Source: Streptomyces maremycinicus (GTDB lineage: Bacteria; Actinomycetota; Actinomycetes; Streptomycetales; Streptomycetaceae). Taken from it: DNA of 64,000 nucleotides. The stretch lies in assembly GCF_001184025.1 (NCBI RefSeq), contig NZ_BBYG01000025.1, positions 75,830-139,829 on the forward strand, written 5' to 3'. A program made the position numbers and the translations under genes. Of this stretch, positions 33,706 to 41,222 are shown piece by piece; position 1 is the first letter of the stretch, and the number at the start of each line of letters is the position of its first letter. The notes below the pieces were generated by a model. The model did not search any database and was not told where the DNA came from. It was given only the letters and a program-made list of their open reading frames with translations.

Positions 33706-34385
33706 CGGAGGAGGCGGCCGGCAAGCCGGCCAGGGTCGTGGTGGCGGACGATCAGACGGTCGTCCGGGAGGGCATCGTGATGCTGCTCGGGCTGCTGCCG
33801 GGAGTCGAGGTCGTGGGCGCCGCCGGGGACGGGGAGGAGGCCGTGCGGCTCGTCGCCGAACTGGCCCCCGACGTGGTGCTGATGGACCTGCGCATGCCCC
33901 GCTGTGACGGAGTGGAGGCGACCCGGCGCATCCGGTCCGGGTATCCCGGGACGCAGGTCGTGGTCCTCACGACCTACGCGGACGACGAGTCCCTGTTCCC
34001 GGCGCTGAAGGCGGGCGCACGGGGGTATCTGACGAAGGACGCGGGCGGGGACGAGATCGTGCGGGCCGTGCACAGTGTGCTGTCCGGGGACGCCGGGCTC
34101 TCCCCGAGTGTCCAGCGGAGGCTGCTGGAGCGCCTGTCGGCACCCGAACCGGAGCCGCCCGCGCCCGCTGTCGTCCCCGACGGGCTCACCTCAAGGGAGG
34201 CGGAGGTGCTGGTGCTGATCGCCGAGGGGCTGAGCAACCAGGAGATCGCCCGCAGGCTGAGCGTGTCCACGGCGACCGTGAAGACGCACATCAACAACAT
34301 GTTCTCGAAGACGGGACTCAAGGACCGGGCTCAGGCGGTGCGTTACGCGTACGGGAAGGGGCTGGTCCGGCCGCCTGCGGGGTGA
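33702..34385 (+). CDS. Response regulator (NarL/FixJ family)
   Basis: 227 residues from ATG 33702. The receiver domain (about 11-125) has phosphoacceptor Asp62 (VVLMDLRMPRCDG), the acidic pair Asp16-Asp17 (VVADDQ) and Lys near 111 (LTKDAGG). A short Pro-rich linker leads to the LuxR-type HTH (LTSREAEVLVLIAEGLSNQEIARRLSVSTATVKTHINNMFSKTGLKDR). It is coupled to the kinase gene. Targets are unknown; the operon itself and the following DUF485/symporter genes are candidates. Confidence 0.96.
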   Translation: MTEEAAGKPARVVVADDQTVVREGIVMLLGLLPGVEVVGAAGDGEEAVRLVAELAPDVVLMDLRMPRCDGVEATRRIRSGYPGTQVVVLTTYADDESLFPALKAGARGYLTKDAGGDEIVRAVHSVLSGDAGLSPSVQRRLLERLSAPEPEPPAPAVVPDGLTSREAEVLVLIAEGLSNQEIARRLSVSTATVKTHINNMFSKTGLKDRAQAVRYAYGKGLVRPPAG

Positions 34386-34465
34386 ACGGCGCGTTGGTCA
34401 CCTGATGGGGTGAAGTGTTCGGGGAACAATAGTCGGGGATCTTCCCGTTCTGTCCATCCTTGGGC

Positions 34466-35047
34466 ATGCAGTCAAGCAACGGTCGTGTCCGCGTCGACGG
34501 GGACGGCTCCGACAGCGGTGCCCCCACACCCCACGCGCACGAACATCATCAAGGACACGGCCAGGCGTACGCCGAGGTGCCGGGCGACGTGCGCTACGAG
34601 GACCCGTGGTACGACGCGCTCGCCTCGGGCTGGGGCGAGTCGGCCATCATGAACACCCCCGCGTCCGAGGTTCCCGCGGCGCGCAGGCGGGAGACCGCGA
34701 CCGGAAGCGACGCGGCGGCTCAGATCTACCTCGAAGTGCAGCGCAGCGCGGCCTTTCAGGAGGTACGCGGCCGGTACCGGCGGTTCGTGATGCCGGCCGC
34801 CGCCGGGTTCTTCGTCTGGTACGTGGCGTACGTGGTGACCGCGACGACCGCGCCCGGGCTGATGGCGCGGCCGGTGGCGGGCGCGGTGAACGTGGCGCTG
34901 CTCGCCGGGCTGGGGCAGTTCCTCAGCACGTTCCTGCTGACCTGGGCCTACGCCCGGCACGCGCGGCTGCGCCGGGACCGTGCCGCGCTCGAACTGCGGT
35001 GGGACACACAGGAGTTGACCAGGGAAGCAAAGGGCGGTGCGTCGTGA
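34466..35047 (+). CDS. DUF485 membrane protein
   Basis: 193 residues from ATG 34466. An N-terminal soluble part is His/Gly/Glu-rich (HAHEHHQGHGQ near 25-35). The C-terminal half holds DUF485: a charged helix FQEVRGRYRRFVMPAA, then two hydrophobic helices (AAAGFFVWYVAYVVTAT and VNVALLAGLGQFLSTFLLTWAYARHA). DUF485 proteins accompany ActP-type acetate/monocarboxylate symporters, which is exactly the next gene (4-nt overlap). It is probably a small subunit or stability partner. Confidence 0.92.
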   Translation: MQSSNGRVRVDGDGSDSGAPTPHAHEHHQGHGQAYAEVPGDVRYEDPWYDALASGWGESAIMNTPASEVPAARRRETATGSDAAAQIYLEVQRSAAFQEVRGRYRRFVMPAAAGFFVWYVAYVVTATTAPGLMARPVAGAVNVALLAGLGQFLSTFLLTWAYARHARLRRDRAALELRWDTQELTREAKGGAS

Positions 35048-36636
35048 CCGGCAACCATCAGGCGCTGGCGTTGTTGCTGTTCAGCGCCTTCGTCGCGGTC
35101 ACATTGGGGATCACGACCTGGGTGAGCCGCAACCGCCATGGTTCGGAGGAGGAGTTCTACGTCGGGGGGCGCCTGTTCTCCCCGATGGAGAATGGTTTTG
35201 CCATCGCGGGCGACTATATGTCGGCAGCTTCCTTCCTGGGCGTCACCGGGCTCATCGCGCTGTTCGGCTACGACGGGCTGCTCTATGTGGTCGGCTTCCT
35301 CGTGGCCTGGCTGGTGGTGCTGTTCCTCGTCGCCGAACTGGTGCGCAACTGCGGACGGTTCACGCTCGCCGACGTGGTCGCCGCGCGGATGAGCGAGCGG
35401 CCGGTGCGGATCGCGGCGGGAACCTCCTCGGTCACCGTGTCCGTTCTCTATCTGGTGGCCCAGATGGTGGGCGCCGGCAGCCTGGTGTCGCTGCTCCTGG
35501 GGAACACCGGCGAAGCCGCCCGGTCCTGGGCCGTCATCGGGGTCGGAGCACTCATGGTGATCTACGTGTCGATGGGAGGGATGCGGGCGACGACATGGAT
35601 CCAGATCGTCAAGGCGGTCCTGCTGCTGGCCGGCACCATCGCGCTGACCGTGCTCGTCCTGGTGCGCTTCCATGGTGACTTCGACCAGTTGCTGCGCACG
35701 GCGGCCGAGCGAAGCGGGCACGGTGGCGCGTTCCTGGCACCCGGACTGAAGTACGGCGGGGACTGGACCGCGCGCTTCGACTTCATGAGCCTGGGGCTCG
35801 CGCTCGTGCTCGGCACCGCGGGCCTGCCGCACATCCTGTCCCGCTTCTACACCGTGCCGACCGCGCAGGCCGCCCGTCGCTCCGTCGTCTGGTCGATCGG
35901 GCTGATCGGCGGCTTCTACCTGATGACGATCGTCCTCGGCTTCGGCGCTGCCGCGATCGTCGGTCCGGAGGCGGTGCGCGGGTCGAACGCGGCAGGGAAC
36001 ACGGCGGTCCCGCTGCTGGCACTCGACCTGGGCGGCGGCACCGACTCCACCGGCGGAGCGGTGCTGTTCGCGGTCGTGGGGGCCATCGCCTTCGCCACGA
36101 TCCTGGCGGTCGTCGCCGGGATCACGCTCGCCTCCTCGGCGTCGGTGGCGCACGACCTGTACGCCTCCCTGCGCCGCCGTCAGGCCAAGCCCCGCAGCGA
36201 GGTCGCGGTGGCGAGGGTCTCCGCGGCGGGCGTCGGGGTGGTCGCTATCGCCCTAGGGCTGCTGGCCCGCGATCTCAACGTCGCCTTCCTGGTCGGGCTC
36301 GCCTTCGCCGTCGCGGCGTCCGCGAACCTGCCGGTGCTGATGTACTCGCTGTTCTGGCGGGGCTTCACCACACGGGGCGCCGTGTGGGCGGTGTACGGCG
36401 GGCTGCTCCCGGCCCTGGCGCTCGTCGTGCTGTCGCCGGTGGTGTCCGGCAGTCCCGATTCGCTCTTCCCCGCCGTGGACTTCCAGTACTTCCCGCTGGA
36501 GAACCCCGGCCTGGTCTCGATCCCGCTGGGCTTCGTGGCGGGCTGGCTCGGCACGGTCACCTCGGCCGAGGTCGCGGACGAGGCCAAGCACGCGGAGACC
36601 GAGGTGCGGTCGCTGACCGGGGCGGGAGCCGCGTGA
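35044..36636 (+). CDS. Sodium:solute symporter family permease (ActP-like)
   Basis: 530 residues from GTG 35044, overlapping the DUF485 gene by 4 nt. About 13 TM helices are present. Hallmarks are EEFYVGGRLFSPMENGFAIAGDYMSAASFLG near the N-terminus, IYVSMGGMRATTWIQIVKAVLL, and a LGTAGLPHILSRFYTV loop, as in acetate/monocarboxylate symporters of the SSS family. It likely imports acetate or a similar short carboxylate with Na+ or H+. The exact substrate is not deducible. The upstream two-component system lies 81 bp away and could control it. Confidence 0.93.
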   Translation: MTGNHQALALLLFSAFVAVTLGITTWVSRNRHGSEEEFYVGGRLFSPMENGFAIAGDYMSAASFLGVTGLIALFGYDGLLYVVGFLVAWLVVLFLVAELVRNCGRFTLADVVAARMSERPVRIAAGTSSVTVSVLYLVAQMVGAGSLVSLLLGNTGEAARSWAVIGVGALMVIYVSMGGMRATTWIQIVKAVLLLAGTIALTVLVLVRFHGDFDQLLRTAAERSGHGGAFLAPGLKYGGDWTARFDFMSLGLALVLGTAGLPHILSRFYTVPTAQAARRSVVWSIGLIGGFYLMTIVLGFGAAAIVGPEAVRGSNAAGNTAVPLLALDLGGGTDSTGGAVLFAVVGAIAFATILAVVAGITLASSASVAHDLYASLRRRQAKPRSEVAVARVSAAGVGVVAIALGLLARDLNVAFLVGLAFAVAASANLPVLMYSLFWRGFTTRGAVWAVYGGLLPALALVVLSPVVSGSPDSLFPAVDFQYFPLENPGLVSIPLGFVAGWLGTVTSAEVADEAKHAETEVRSLTGAGAA

Positions 36637-36705
36637 CGGCCGTTCACCCACCACCGTCCGCATGATCGAGGGGCTGGATGCAGGGCTGGATGCAGGGCTG
36701 CCGCG

Positions 36706-37398
36706 CTAAGGCGCCACCCAGGCGTAGCGGTGTTCGGGACGGCCCGTGTCGCCGTACTTGAGGGAGAGGTGCAGGCGTCCGGCCTGTTCCAGGTGGCGGA
36801 GGTAGCGCTGGGCGGTGGACCGGCTCAGGCCGGTCCGGGCGGCGACCTCGTGCGCCGACAGCGGGTGTTTCGCGCGGTGCATGACCTCGCAGATCAGGTC
36901 GGTGGTCGGCTCCGAGTGGCCGCTCGGCAGGCCTGGTGCGGACGGCGCCGGTCCGGTGCGCAGGGCGCCGAAGATCCGGTCGACCTGTTCCTGGCCGGCG
37001 ATGCCCTGCCCACCGACCCGGTCCACGGTGCGACGCAGGGCGGCGTACGAGTCGAGCCGGGTGCGCAGGGCCGCGAAAGTGAACGGTTTGACCAGGTAGT
37101 GCAGGGCGCCCAGGCGCATCGCGGTCTGCACCGTGGTGACGTCACCGGCCGCCGTGATCATGATGACGTCGGTGCCATGGCCCTGTTCCCGCATGCGATG
37201 GATGAGCTGGAGACCGGTCTGGTCGGGCAGGTAGTGGTCGAGCAGCACCAGGTCGATGGTCCCGCGCTCGATGGCTCCCAGCGCCTGGGCGGCGCTGTGC
37301 GCGCGGGCGGCCACCCGGAATCCGGGAACCTTCCCCACGTACTTGGCGTTGATCTCGGCGACACGGAAGTCGTCGTCCACCACCAGGACGTCAATCAT
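36706..37398 (-). CDS. Response regulator, CitB/DcuR type (first copy)
   Basis: 230 residues from ATG 37398 with GAGAGAGG upstream. Receiver domain with Asp54 (VLLDHYLPDQTGL) and Lys near 104 (YLVKPF), followed by a variable linker and a C-terminal winged HTH (SAHEVAARTGLSRSTAQRYLRHLEQAGRL ... GRPEHRYAW). This is the architecture of CitB/DcuR/DctR regulators that respond to carboxylates. It is closely related in sequence to the second copy at 40542-41222. No kinase gene is next to it. It is divergent from the ABC transporter genes, which it may control. Confidence 0.93.
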   Translation of the reverse strand: MIDVLVVDDDFRVAEINAKYVGKVPGFRVAARAHSAAQALGAIERGTIDLVLLDHYLPDQTGLQLIHRMREQGHGTDVIMITAAGDVTTVQTAMRLGALHYLVKPFTFAALRTRLDSYAALRRTVDRVGGQGIAGQEQVDRIFGALRTGPAPSAPGLPSGHSEPTTDLICEVMHRAKHPLSAHEVAARTGLSRSTAQRYLRHLEQAGRLHLSLKYGDTGRPEHRYAWVAP

Positions 37399-37464
37399 CG
37401 GGCCTCTCTCCGTGAAGGCCAGGCGGGCGGTGCGCCCGTGTTTCGGCTTCGCTGTTCTAGCGCG

Positions 37465-37506
37465 AGCAAAAAGAGCACAACAGGCTCCTGCAAGCAAAAG
37501 AAGCGC
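37465..37506. promoter_or_regulatory. A-rich direct repeats between CitB-type regulator and ABC transporter
   Basis: AGCAAAAAGAGCAC (37465-37478) and AGCAAAAGAAGCGC (37493-37506) are direct repeats 28 bp apart, strikingly A-rich for this genome. They lie in the divergent intergenic region and could be sites for one of the CitB-type regulators (inference). Confidence 0.55.
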
Positions 37507-37559
37507 ATGCGCCCAGAAGGCTGATGCGGCCTCCCCACTCACCTCTACCGTCCCCGGCC

Positions 37560-38375
37560 ATGAGCGCACACACGAGCCCCGCCATCGAGCTGCGGGGCGC
37601 GAGCAAGGTCTTCCGGACCCCGTCGGGGGCCCCGCACACCGCCGTGCGGGACCTCGACCTCACGGTCGGGCGCGGCGAGTTCGTGGCCGTCGTCGGGCCG
37701 ACCGGCTGCGGCAAGTCGACCACGCTGACTCTGGTCAGCGGTCTGGAAGAGCCCACCCAGGGCGAGGTGACGGTCGCCGGGCAGCCCGTGCGGGGCGTCG
37801 GTGACAAGGTGGGCTTCGTCTTCCAGCAGGACGCCACCTTCCCCTGGCGCACGGTCCTGTCCAACGTCATGGCCGGGCCCCGCTTCCGCGGTGTGCCCAA
37901 GGCGGAGGCGAGACGGAGGGCGCGCGAGTGGCTGGCCCGGGTCGGACTCACCGCCTTCGAGGACCGCTACCCGCACCAGCTCTCCGGCGGTCAGCGCAAA
38001 CGCGTGGCCCTCGCCGCGACCTTCGTGAACGACCCCGAGATCCTCCTCATGGACGAGCCGTTCTCGGCGCTCGACGTGCAGACCAGGGCCCTGATGTCGG
38101 ACGAGCTCCTCGAACTGTGGGAGGGGACGGGCACGTCCGTCGTCTTCGTCACCCACGACCTGGAGGAGTCCATCGCGCTGGCCGACCGGGTCGTCGTGAT
38201 GACGGCCGGCCCCGCCACCGTGAAGCAGGTCTTCGACATCGACCTGCCCAGGCCGCGCAAGGTCGAACAGGTGCGTCTGGAGCCGCGGTTCATCGAGATC
38301 TACCGCGAGATCTGGGAGTCCCTCGGCGAAGAGGTCCGCATCACCCGCGAGAGAGGTGCCGCCCGTGTCGCCTGA
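37560..38375 (+). CDS. ABC transporter ATPase (NitT/TauT family)
   Basis: 271 residues from ATG 37560; an ATG 12 codons upstream also exists, preceded by AGAAGG at short spacing. Walker A GPTGCGKST (about 46-54), Q-loop VFQQDATFPW, signature LSGGQRKRVALA and Walker B ILLMDEPFSALD are all canonical. The family imports nitrate, sulfonates, taurine or thiamine precursors. It is first in a three-gene operon with permease and binding protein. The arrangement and regulator type hint at an organic anion, but the substrate is not determined. Confidence 0.94.
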   Translation: MSAHTSPAIELRGASKVFRTPSGAPHTAVRDLDLTVGRGEFVAVVGPTGCGKSTTLTLVSGLEEPTQGEVTVAGQPVRGVGDKVGFVFQQDATFPWRTVLSNVMAGPRFRGVPKAEARRRAREWLARVGLTAFEDRYPHQLSGGQRKRVALAATFVNDPEILLMDEPFSALDVQTRALMSDELLELWEGTGTSVVFVTHDLEESIALADRVVVMTAGPATVKQVFDIDLPRPRKVEQVRLEPRFIEIYREIWESLGEEVRITRERGAARVA

Positions 38376-39228
38376 AGTGCTCAGCACACCGGTCGTCGAA
38401 ACGGCCAGGACCCCGGACCGGGCGCACGCACGCGCGCGTGCCGCTCGCCGACGCAAGGCCGTCGTGACGATGTTCCGGGTCCTGCTGCTGGTGGCCGTGC
38501 TCGCCCTCTGGGAAGCCCTCTCCCGGGCCGAGGTGATCGATCCCTTCAACTTCTCGATGCCCACGAAGATCTGGGACCAGATCCACACCTGGGTGACGCA
38601 CGGGACCGCACTCGGTTCTCTGGGCGAACAGATCTGGTACACGCTCTACGAGGCACTGCTCGGCTGGGTCATCGGTGTGGTCGCCGGTGTCGTGTGCGGT
38701 ATCGCGCTGGGTCGGATCACCTTCCTCGCCGACATCCTTGGTCCATACATCAAGGTGCTCAACTCCATCCCCAGGATCGTGCTGGCGCCGATCTTCGTGA
38801 TCTGGTTCGGCCTCGGCCCCGCCTCCAAGGTCGCCTCGGCCGTCGTCCTGGTGTTCTTCCCGGTCTTCTTCAACGCCTTCCAGGGCGCCCGCGAGGTGGA
38901 CCGCAACCTCGTCGCCAACGCGCGCATCCTCGGCGCGAGCGACCGAAGGGTGACGCTCCAGGTGGTCGTTCCGTCCGCCACCTCGTGGATCTTCACCAGC
39001 CTCCACGTGAGCTTCGGCTTCGCCCTGATCGGCGCCATCGTCGGTGAGTACATCGGCGCGACCAAGGGCATCGGGCTGCTCGTCGCGCAGTCGCAGGGCA
39101 CGTTCAACGCGGCGGGTGTGTATGCCGCGATGGTCATCCTCGCGGTCGTCGCCCTCGTCGCGGAGGGGCTGTTGACCTTCGCCGAGCGCCGCATCTTCCG
39201 GTGGAAACCCACGGGCTCCGACAGCTGA
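38365..39228 (+). CDS. ABC transporter permease (NitT/TauT family)
   Basis: 287 residues from GTG 38365, which has GAGAGAGG 8 nt upstream; GTG 38356 is an alternative. It overlaps the ATPase gene by 11 bp. Six hydrophobic helices are present. The EAA loop (GAREVDRNLVANARILGASDRRVTLQVVVPSAT) contacts the ATPase, and GAIVGEYIGATKGIGLLVAQSQGTF near the C-terminus is typical of SsuC/TauC permeases. It works with the flanking ATPase and lipoprotein. Confidence 0.94.
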   Translation: MSPEVLSTPVVETARTPDRAHARARAARRRKAVVTMFRVLLLVAVLALWEALSRAEVIDPFNFSMPTKIWDQIHTWVTHGTALGSLGEQIWYTLYEALLGWVIGVVAGVVCGIALGRITFLADILGPYIKVLNSIPRIVLAPIFVIWFGLGPASKVASAVVLVFFPVFFNAFQGAREVDRNLVANARILGASDRRVTLQVVVPSATSWIFTSLHVSFGFALIGAIVGEYIGATKGIGLLVAQSQGTFNAAGVYAAMVILAVVALVAEGLLTFAERRIFRWKPTGSDS

Positions 39229-39305
39229 CCGATCGTTGAACGATCCCCCGAGGAGGCGTTCCGCGAAAGCGGCCCCCGGACCTTCCGTCGCCAGTTCCCC
39301 GCCTC

Positions 39306-39366
39306 CCGCTCACCCCAGCCCCCCCGCTCACCCCAGCTCAGCCCTCCGCCCACCCCAGCCCCACCC
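39306..39366 (+). repeat. C-rich repeats before the binding-protein gene
   Basis: CCGCTCACCCCAGC occurs at 39306-39319 and 39324-39337, with a variant (CCGCCCACCCCAGC) at 39346-39359 and a trailing partial unit. The strand is almost free of G. Its role is unknown. Confidence 0.75.
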
Positions 39367-39399
39367 CGCATCGCCCTCTCACAAGGACGTGAACCCGCC

Positions 39400-40461
39400 A
39401 TGCGCACAACCGCCAGATACACGGCCCTGGCCGCCGCCGGCCTGCTCGCCCTCTCCTCGCTCACCGCCTGTGCCGACGACGCCACGAGCACCGCCTCCAC
39501 GGGCTCCGGCGGCAAGGGAGACGGCAAGGGCACCAAGGTCAAGATCATGGTCGGTGGCCTGGACAAGGTCATCTACCTGCCCGCCATGCTCACCCAGCGC
39601 CTGGGCTACTTCGACGCCGAGGGGCTCGACGTGGAGATGCTGAGCGAGCCGGCCGGTGTCCAGGCCGAGACGGCGCTCGTCTCCGGCCAGGTGCAGGGAG
39701 CCGTCGGCTTCTACGACCACACCCTCGACCTCCAGGTGAAGGGCAAGGAGGTGGAGTCCGTCGTGCAGTTCTCGCACGCGCCCGGCGAGGTGGAGATCGT
39801 GTCCACCGAGGCAGAGGGTGACATCACCTCGCCCAAGGACTTCAAGGGCAGAAAACTCGGCGTCACGGGGCTCGGCTCCTCGACCGACTTCCTCACCAAG
39901 TACCTCGCGGTCAAGAACGGCGTGAAGGTCAGCGAGTTCACTCCGGTCGCGGTGGGCGCGGGGCCGACCTTCATCGCCGCGCTCCAGCAGGGAGCCATCG
40001 ACGGCGGTATGACGACCGACCCGACCGTGGCGACCATCCTGGACAAGAAGGCCGGCAAGGTCCTGCTCGACATGCGCACCCCGCAGGGCTCCGAGGAGGC
40101 GCTCGGCGGACCGTATCCGTCGTCAAGCCTGTACATGCAGGCGGACTGGGTCAACAGTCACAAGGACACCGTCCAGAAGTTGGCCAATGCATTCGTCAAG
40201 ACGCTCAAGTGGATGTCCACCCACAGCGCGGCCGAGATCGCCGAGAAGATGCCGACGGACTACTCCCAGGGGAACAAGCTGCTGTACTCGGTGGCCATCA
40301 AGAACACCCTGCCGATGTTCACCAAGGACGGCGTGATGCCCGAGAACGGCCCCGAGACCGTCGAGAAGGTCCTCAAGGCATTCAATCCCACCATCCAGAA
40401 CGCCGACGTCGACCTGAGCCGGACCTACACGACCGAGTTCGTCGAGAAAGCGGTGGGCTGA
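39400..40461 (+). CDS. Substrate-binding lipoprotein (NitT/TauT family)
   Basis: 353 residues from ATG 39400. The signal peptide ends in the lipobox LTAC with Cys24, so the mature protein is membrane-anchored outside the cell. A Ser/Thr/Gly-rich tether (26-45) leads to the binding domain starting VKIMVGGLDKVIYLPAMLTQRLGYFDAEGLDVEM. Further NMT1/SsuA-type features are EPAGVQAETALVSGQVQGAVGFYDHT, KLGVTGLGSSTDFLTKYLA and ALQQGAIDGGMTTDPT. The ligand is unknown. It is third in the operon, 171 bp after the permease gene. Confidence 0.93.
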   Translation: MRTTARYTALAAAGLLALSSLTACADDATSTASTGSGGKGDGKGTKVKIMVGGLDKVIYLPAMLTQRLGYFDAEGLDVEMLSEPAGVQAETALVSGQVQGAVGFYDHTLDLQVKGKEVESVVQFSHAPGEVEIVSTEAEGDITSPKDFKGRKLGVTGLGSSTDFLTKYLAVKNGVKVSEFTPVAVGAGPTFIAALQQGAIDGGMTTDPTVATILDKKAGKVLLDMRTPQGSEEALGGPYPSSSLYMQADWVNSHKDTVQKLANAFVKTLKWMSTHSAAEIAEKMPTDYSQGNKLLYSVAIKNTLPMFTKDGVMPENGPETVEKVLKAFNPTIQNADVDLSRTYTTEFVEKAVG

Positions 40462-40501
40462 CGGTCGAGCGGACGGCGGGGCGGAATCCGTATCCCAGGA
40501 G

Positions 40502-40541
40502 GGGCACGGTTCCTCCCCCCCCGCCCCCGAGGGCCGTGCCC
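40502..40541. terminator. Probable terminator between binding-protein gene and second regulator
   Basis: GGGCACGG (40502-40509) pairs with CCGTGCCC (40534-40541) around a C-rich 24-nt loop, between converging genes; it abuts the regulator stop codon. Confidence 0.55.
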
Positions 40542-41222
40542 TCAGGCGCGGGTCGCCCACACGTAACGGTGTTCCGGGCGGCCCGCGTCGCCGTACTTGA
40601 GCGTCAGCCGGGCTCGCCCCGTGCGCTCCAGGAGCTTCAGGTAGCGCTGGGCGGTCTGGCGGCTCACCCCGGTCAGGTCGGCGATCTCCTGGGCCGACAG
40701 TGGCCCCTCGGCGTTGATCAGGGACCGGCGTACGAGTTCCGCGGTCGTGGGGGAGTGCCCTTTGGGCAGACCGGGTTCCGAGGAGGCGGAAAGCGCGCCG
40801 AAGATGCGGTCAACATCGGCCTGTTCGGCCTCTCCGCCGCCGTCCAGCGTGCGGCGCAGCTCGGCGTACGCCTCCAGCTTGGCGCGCAGGCCCGCGAAGG
40901 CGAACGGCTTCACCAGGTACTGAAGGGCGCCCTGGCGCATCGCCGCCTGCACCGTCGTGACGTCCCGGGCGGCCGTCACCATGATCACGTCGGTCTGGTG
41001 GCCACGCCGGCGCATCTCCTGGACGACCTCGAGACCCGTCTCGTCGGGCAGGTAGTGGTCCAGCAGGACGAGGTCGAGGCGGGGCAGCAGCTCCAGCTGG
41101 CGCAGCGCCTCGGCCGCGCTGTGGGCCTCGCCGGCGACGTGGAAACCCGGCACCTTCTCCACGTAGGCGGCGTTGACCTGGGCGACCCTGGTGTCGTCGT
41201 CCACGACGAGGACCTCGATCAT
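40542..41222 (-). CDS. Response regulator, CitB/DcuR type (second copy)
   Basis: 226 residues from ATG 41222, overlapping the kinase stop by 4 nt (ATGA), so it is translationally coupled to it. Receiver phosphoacceptor Asp55 (LVLLDHYLPDETG), YLVKPFAFAGLRAKLEAYAELRRTLDGG linker, and a winged HTH (GPLSAQEIADLTGVSRQTAQRYLKLLERTGRARLTLKYGDAGRPEHRY). It is clearly a paralogue of the regulator at 36706-37398: receiver start, linker motif and C-terminal end all match. Partner kinase is the next gene upstream. Target genes probably include the adjacent ABC transporter. Confidence 0.95.
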   Translation of the reverse strand: MIEVLVVDDDTRVAQVNAAYVEKVPGFHVAGEAHSAAEALRQLELLPRLDLVLLDHYLPDETGLEVVQEMRRRGHQTDVIMVTAARDVTTVQAAMRQGALQYLVKPFAFAGLRAKLEAYAELRRTLDGGGEAEQADVDRIFGALSASSEPGLPKGHSPTTAELVRRSLINAEGPLSAQEIADLTGVSRQTAQRYLKLLERTGRARLTLKYGDAGRPEHRYVWATRA

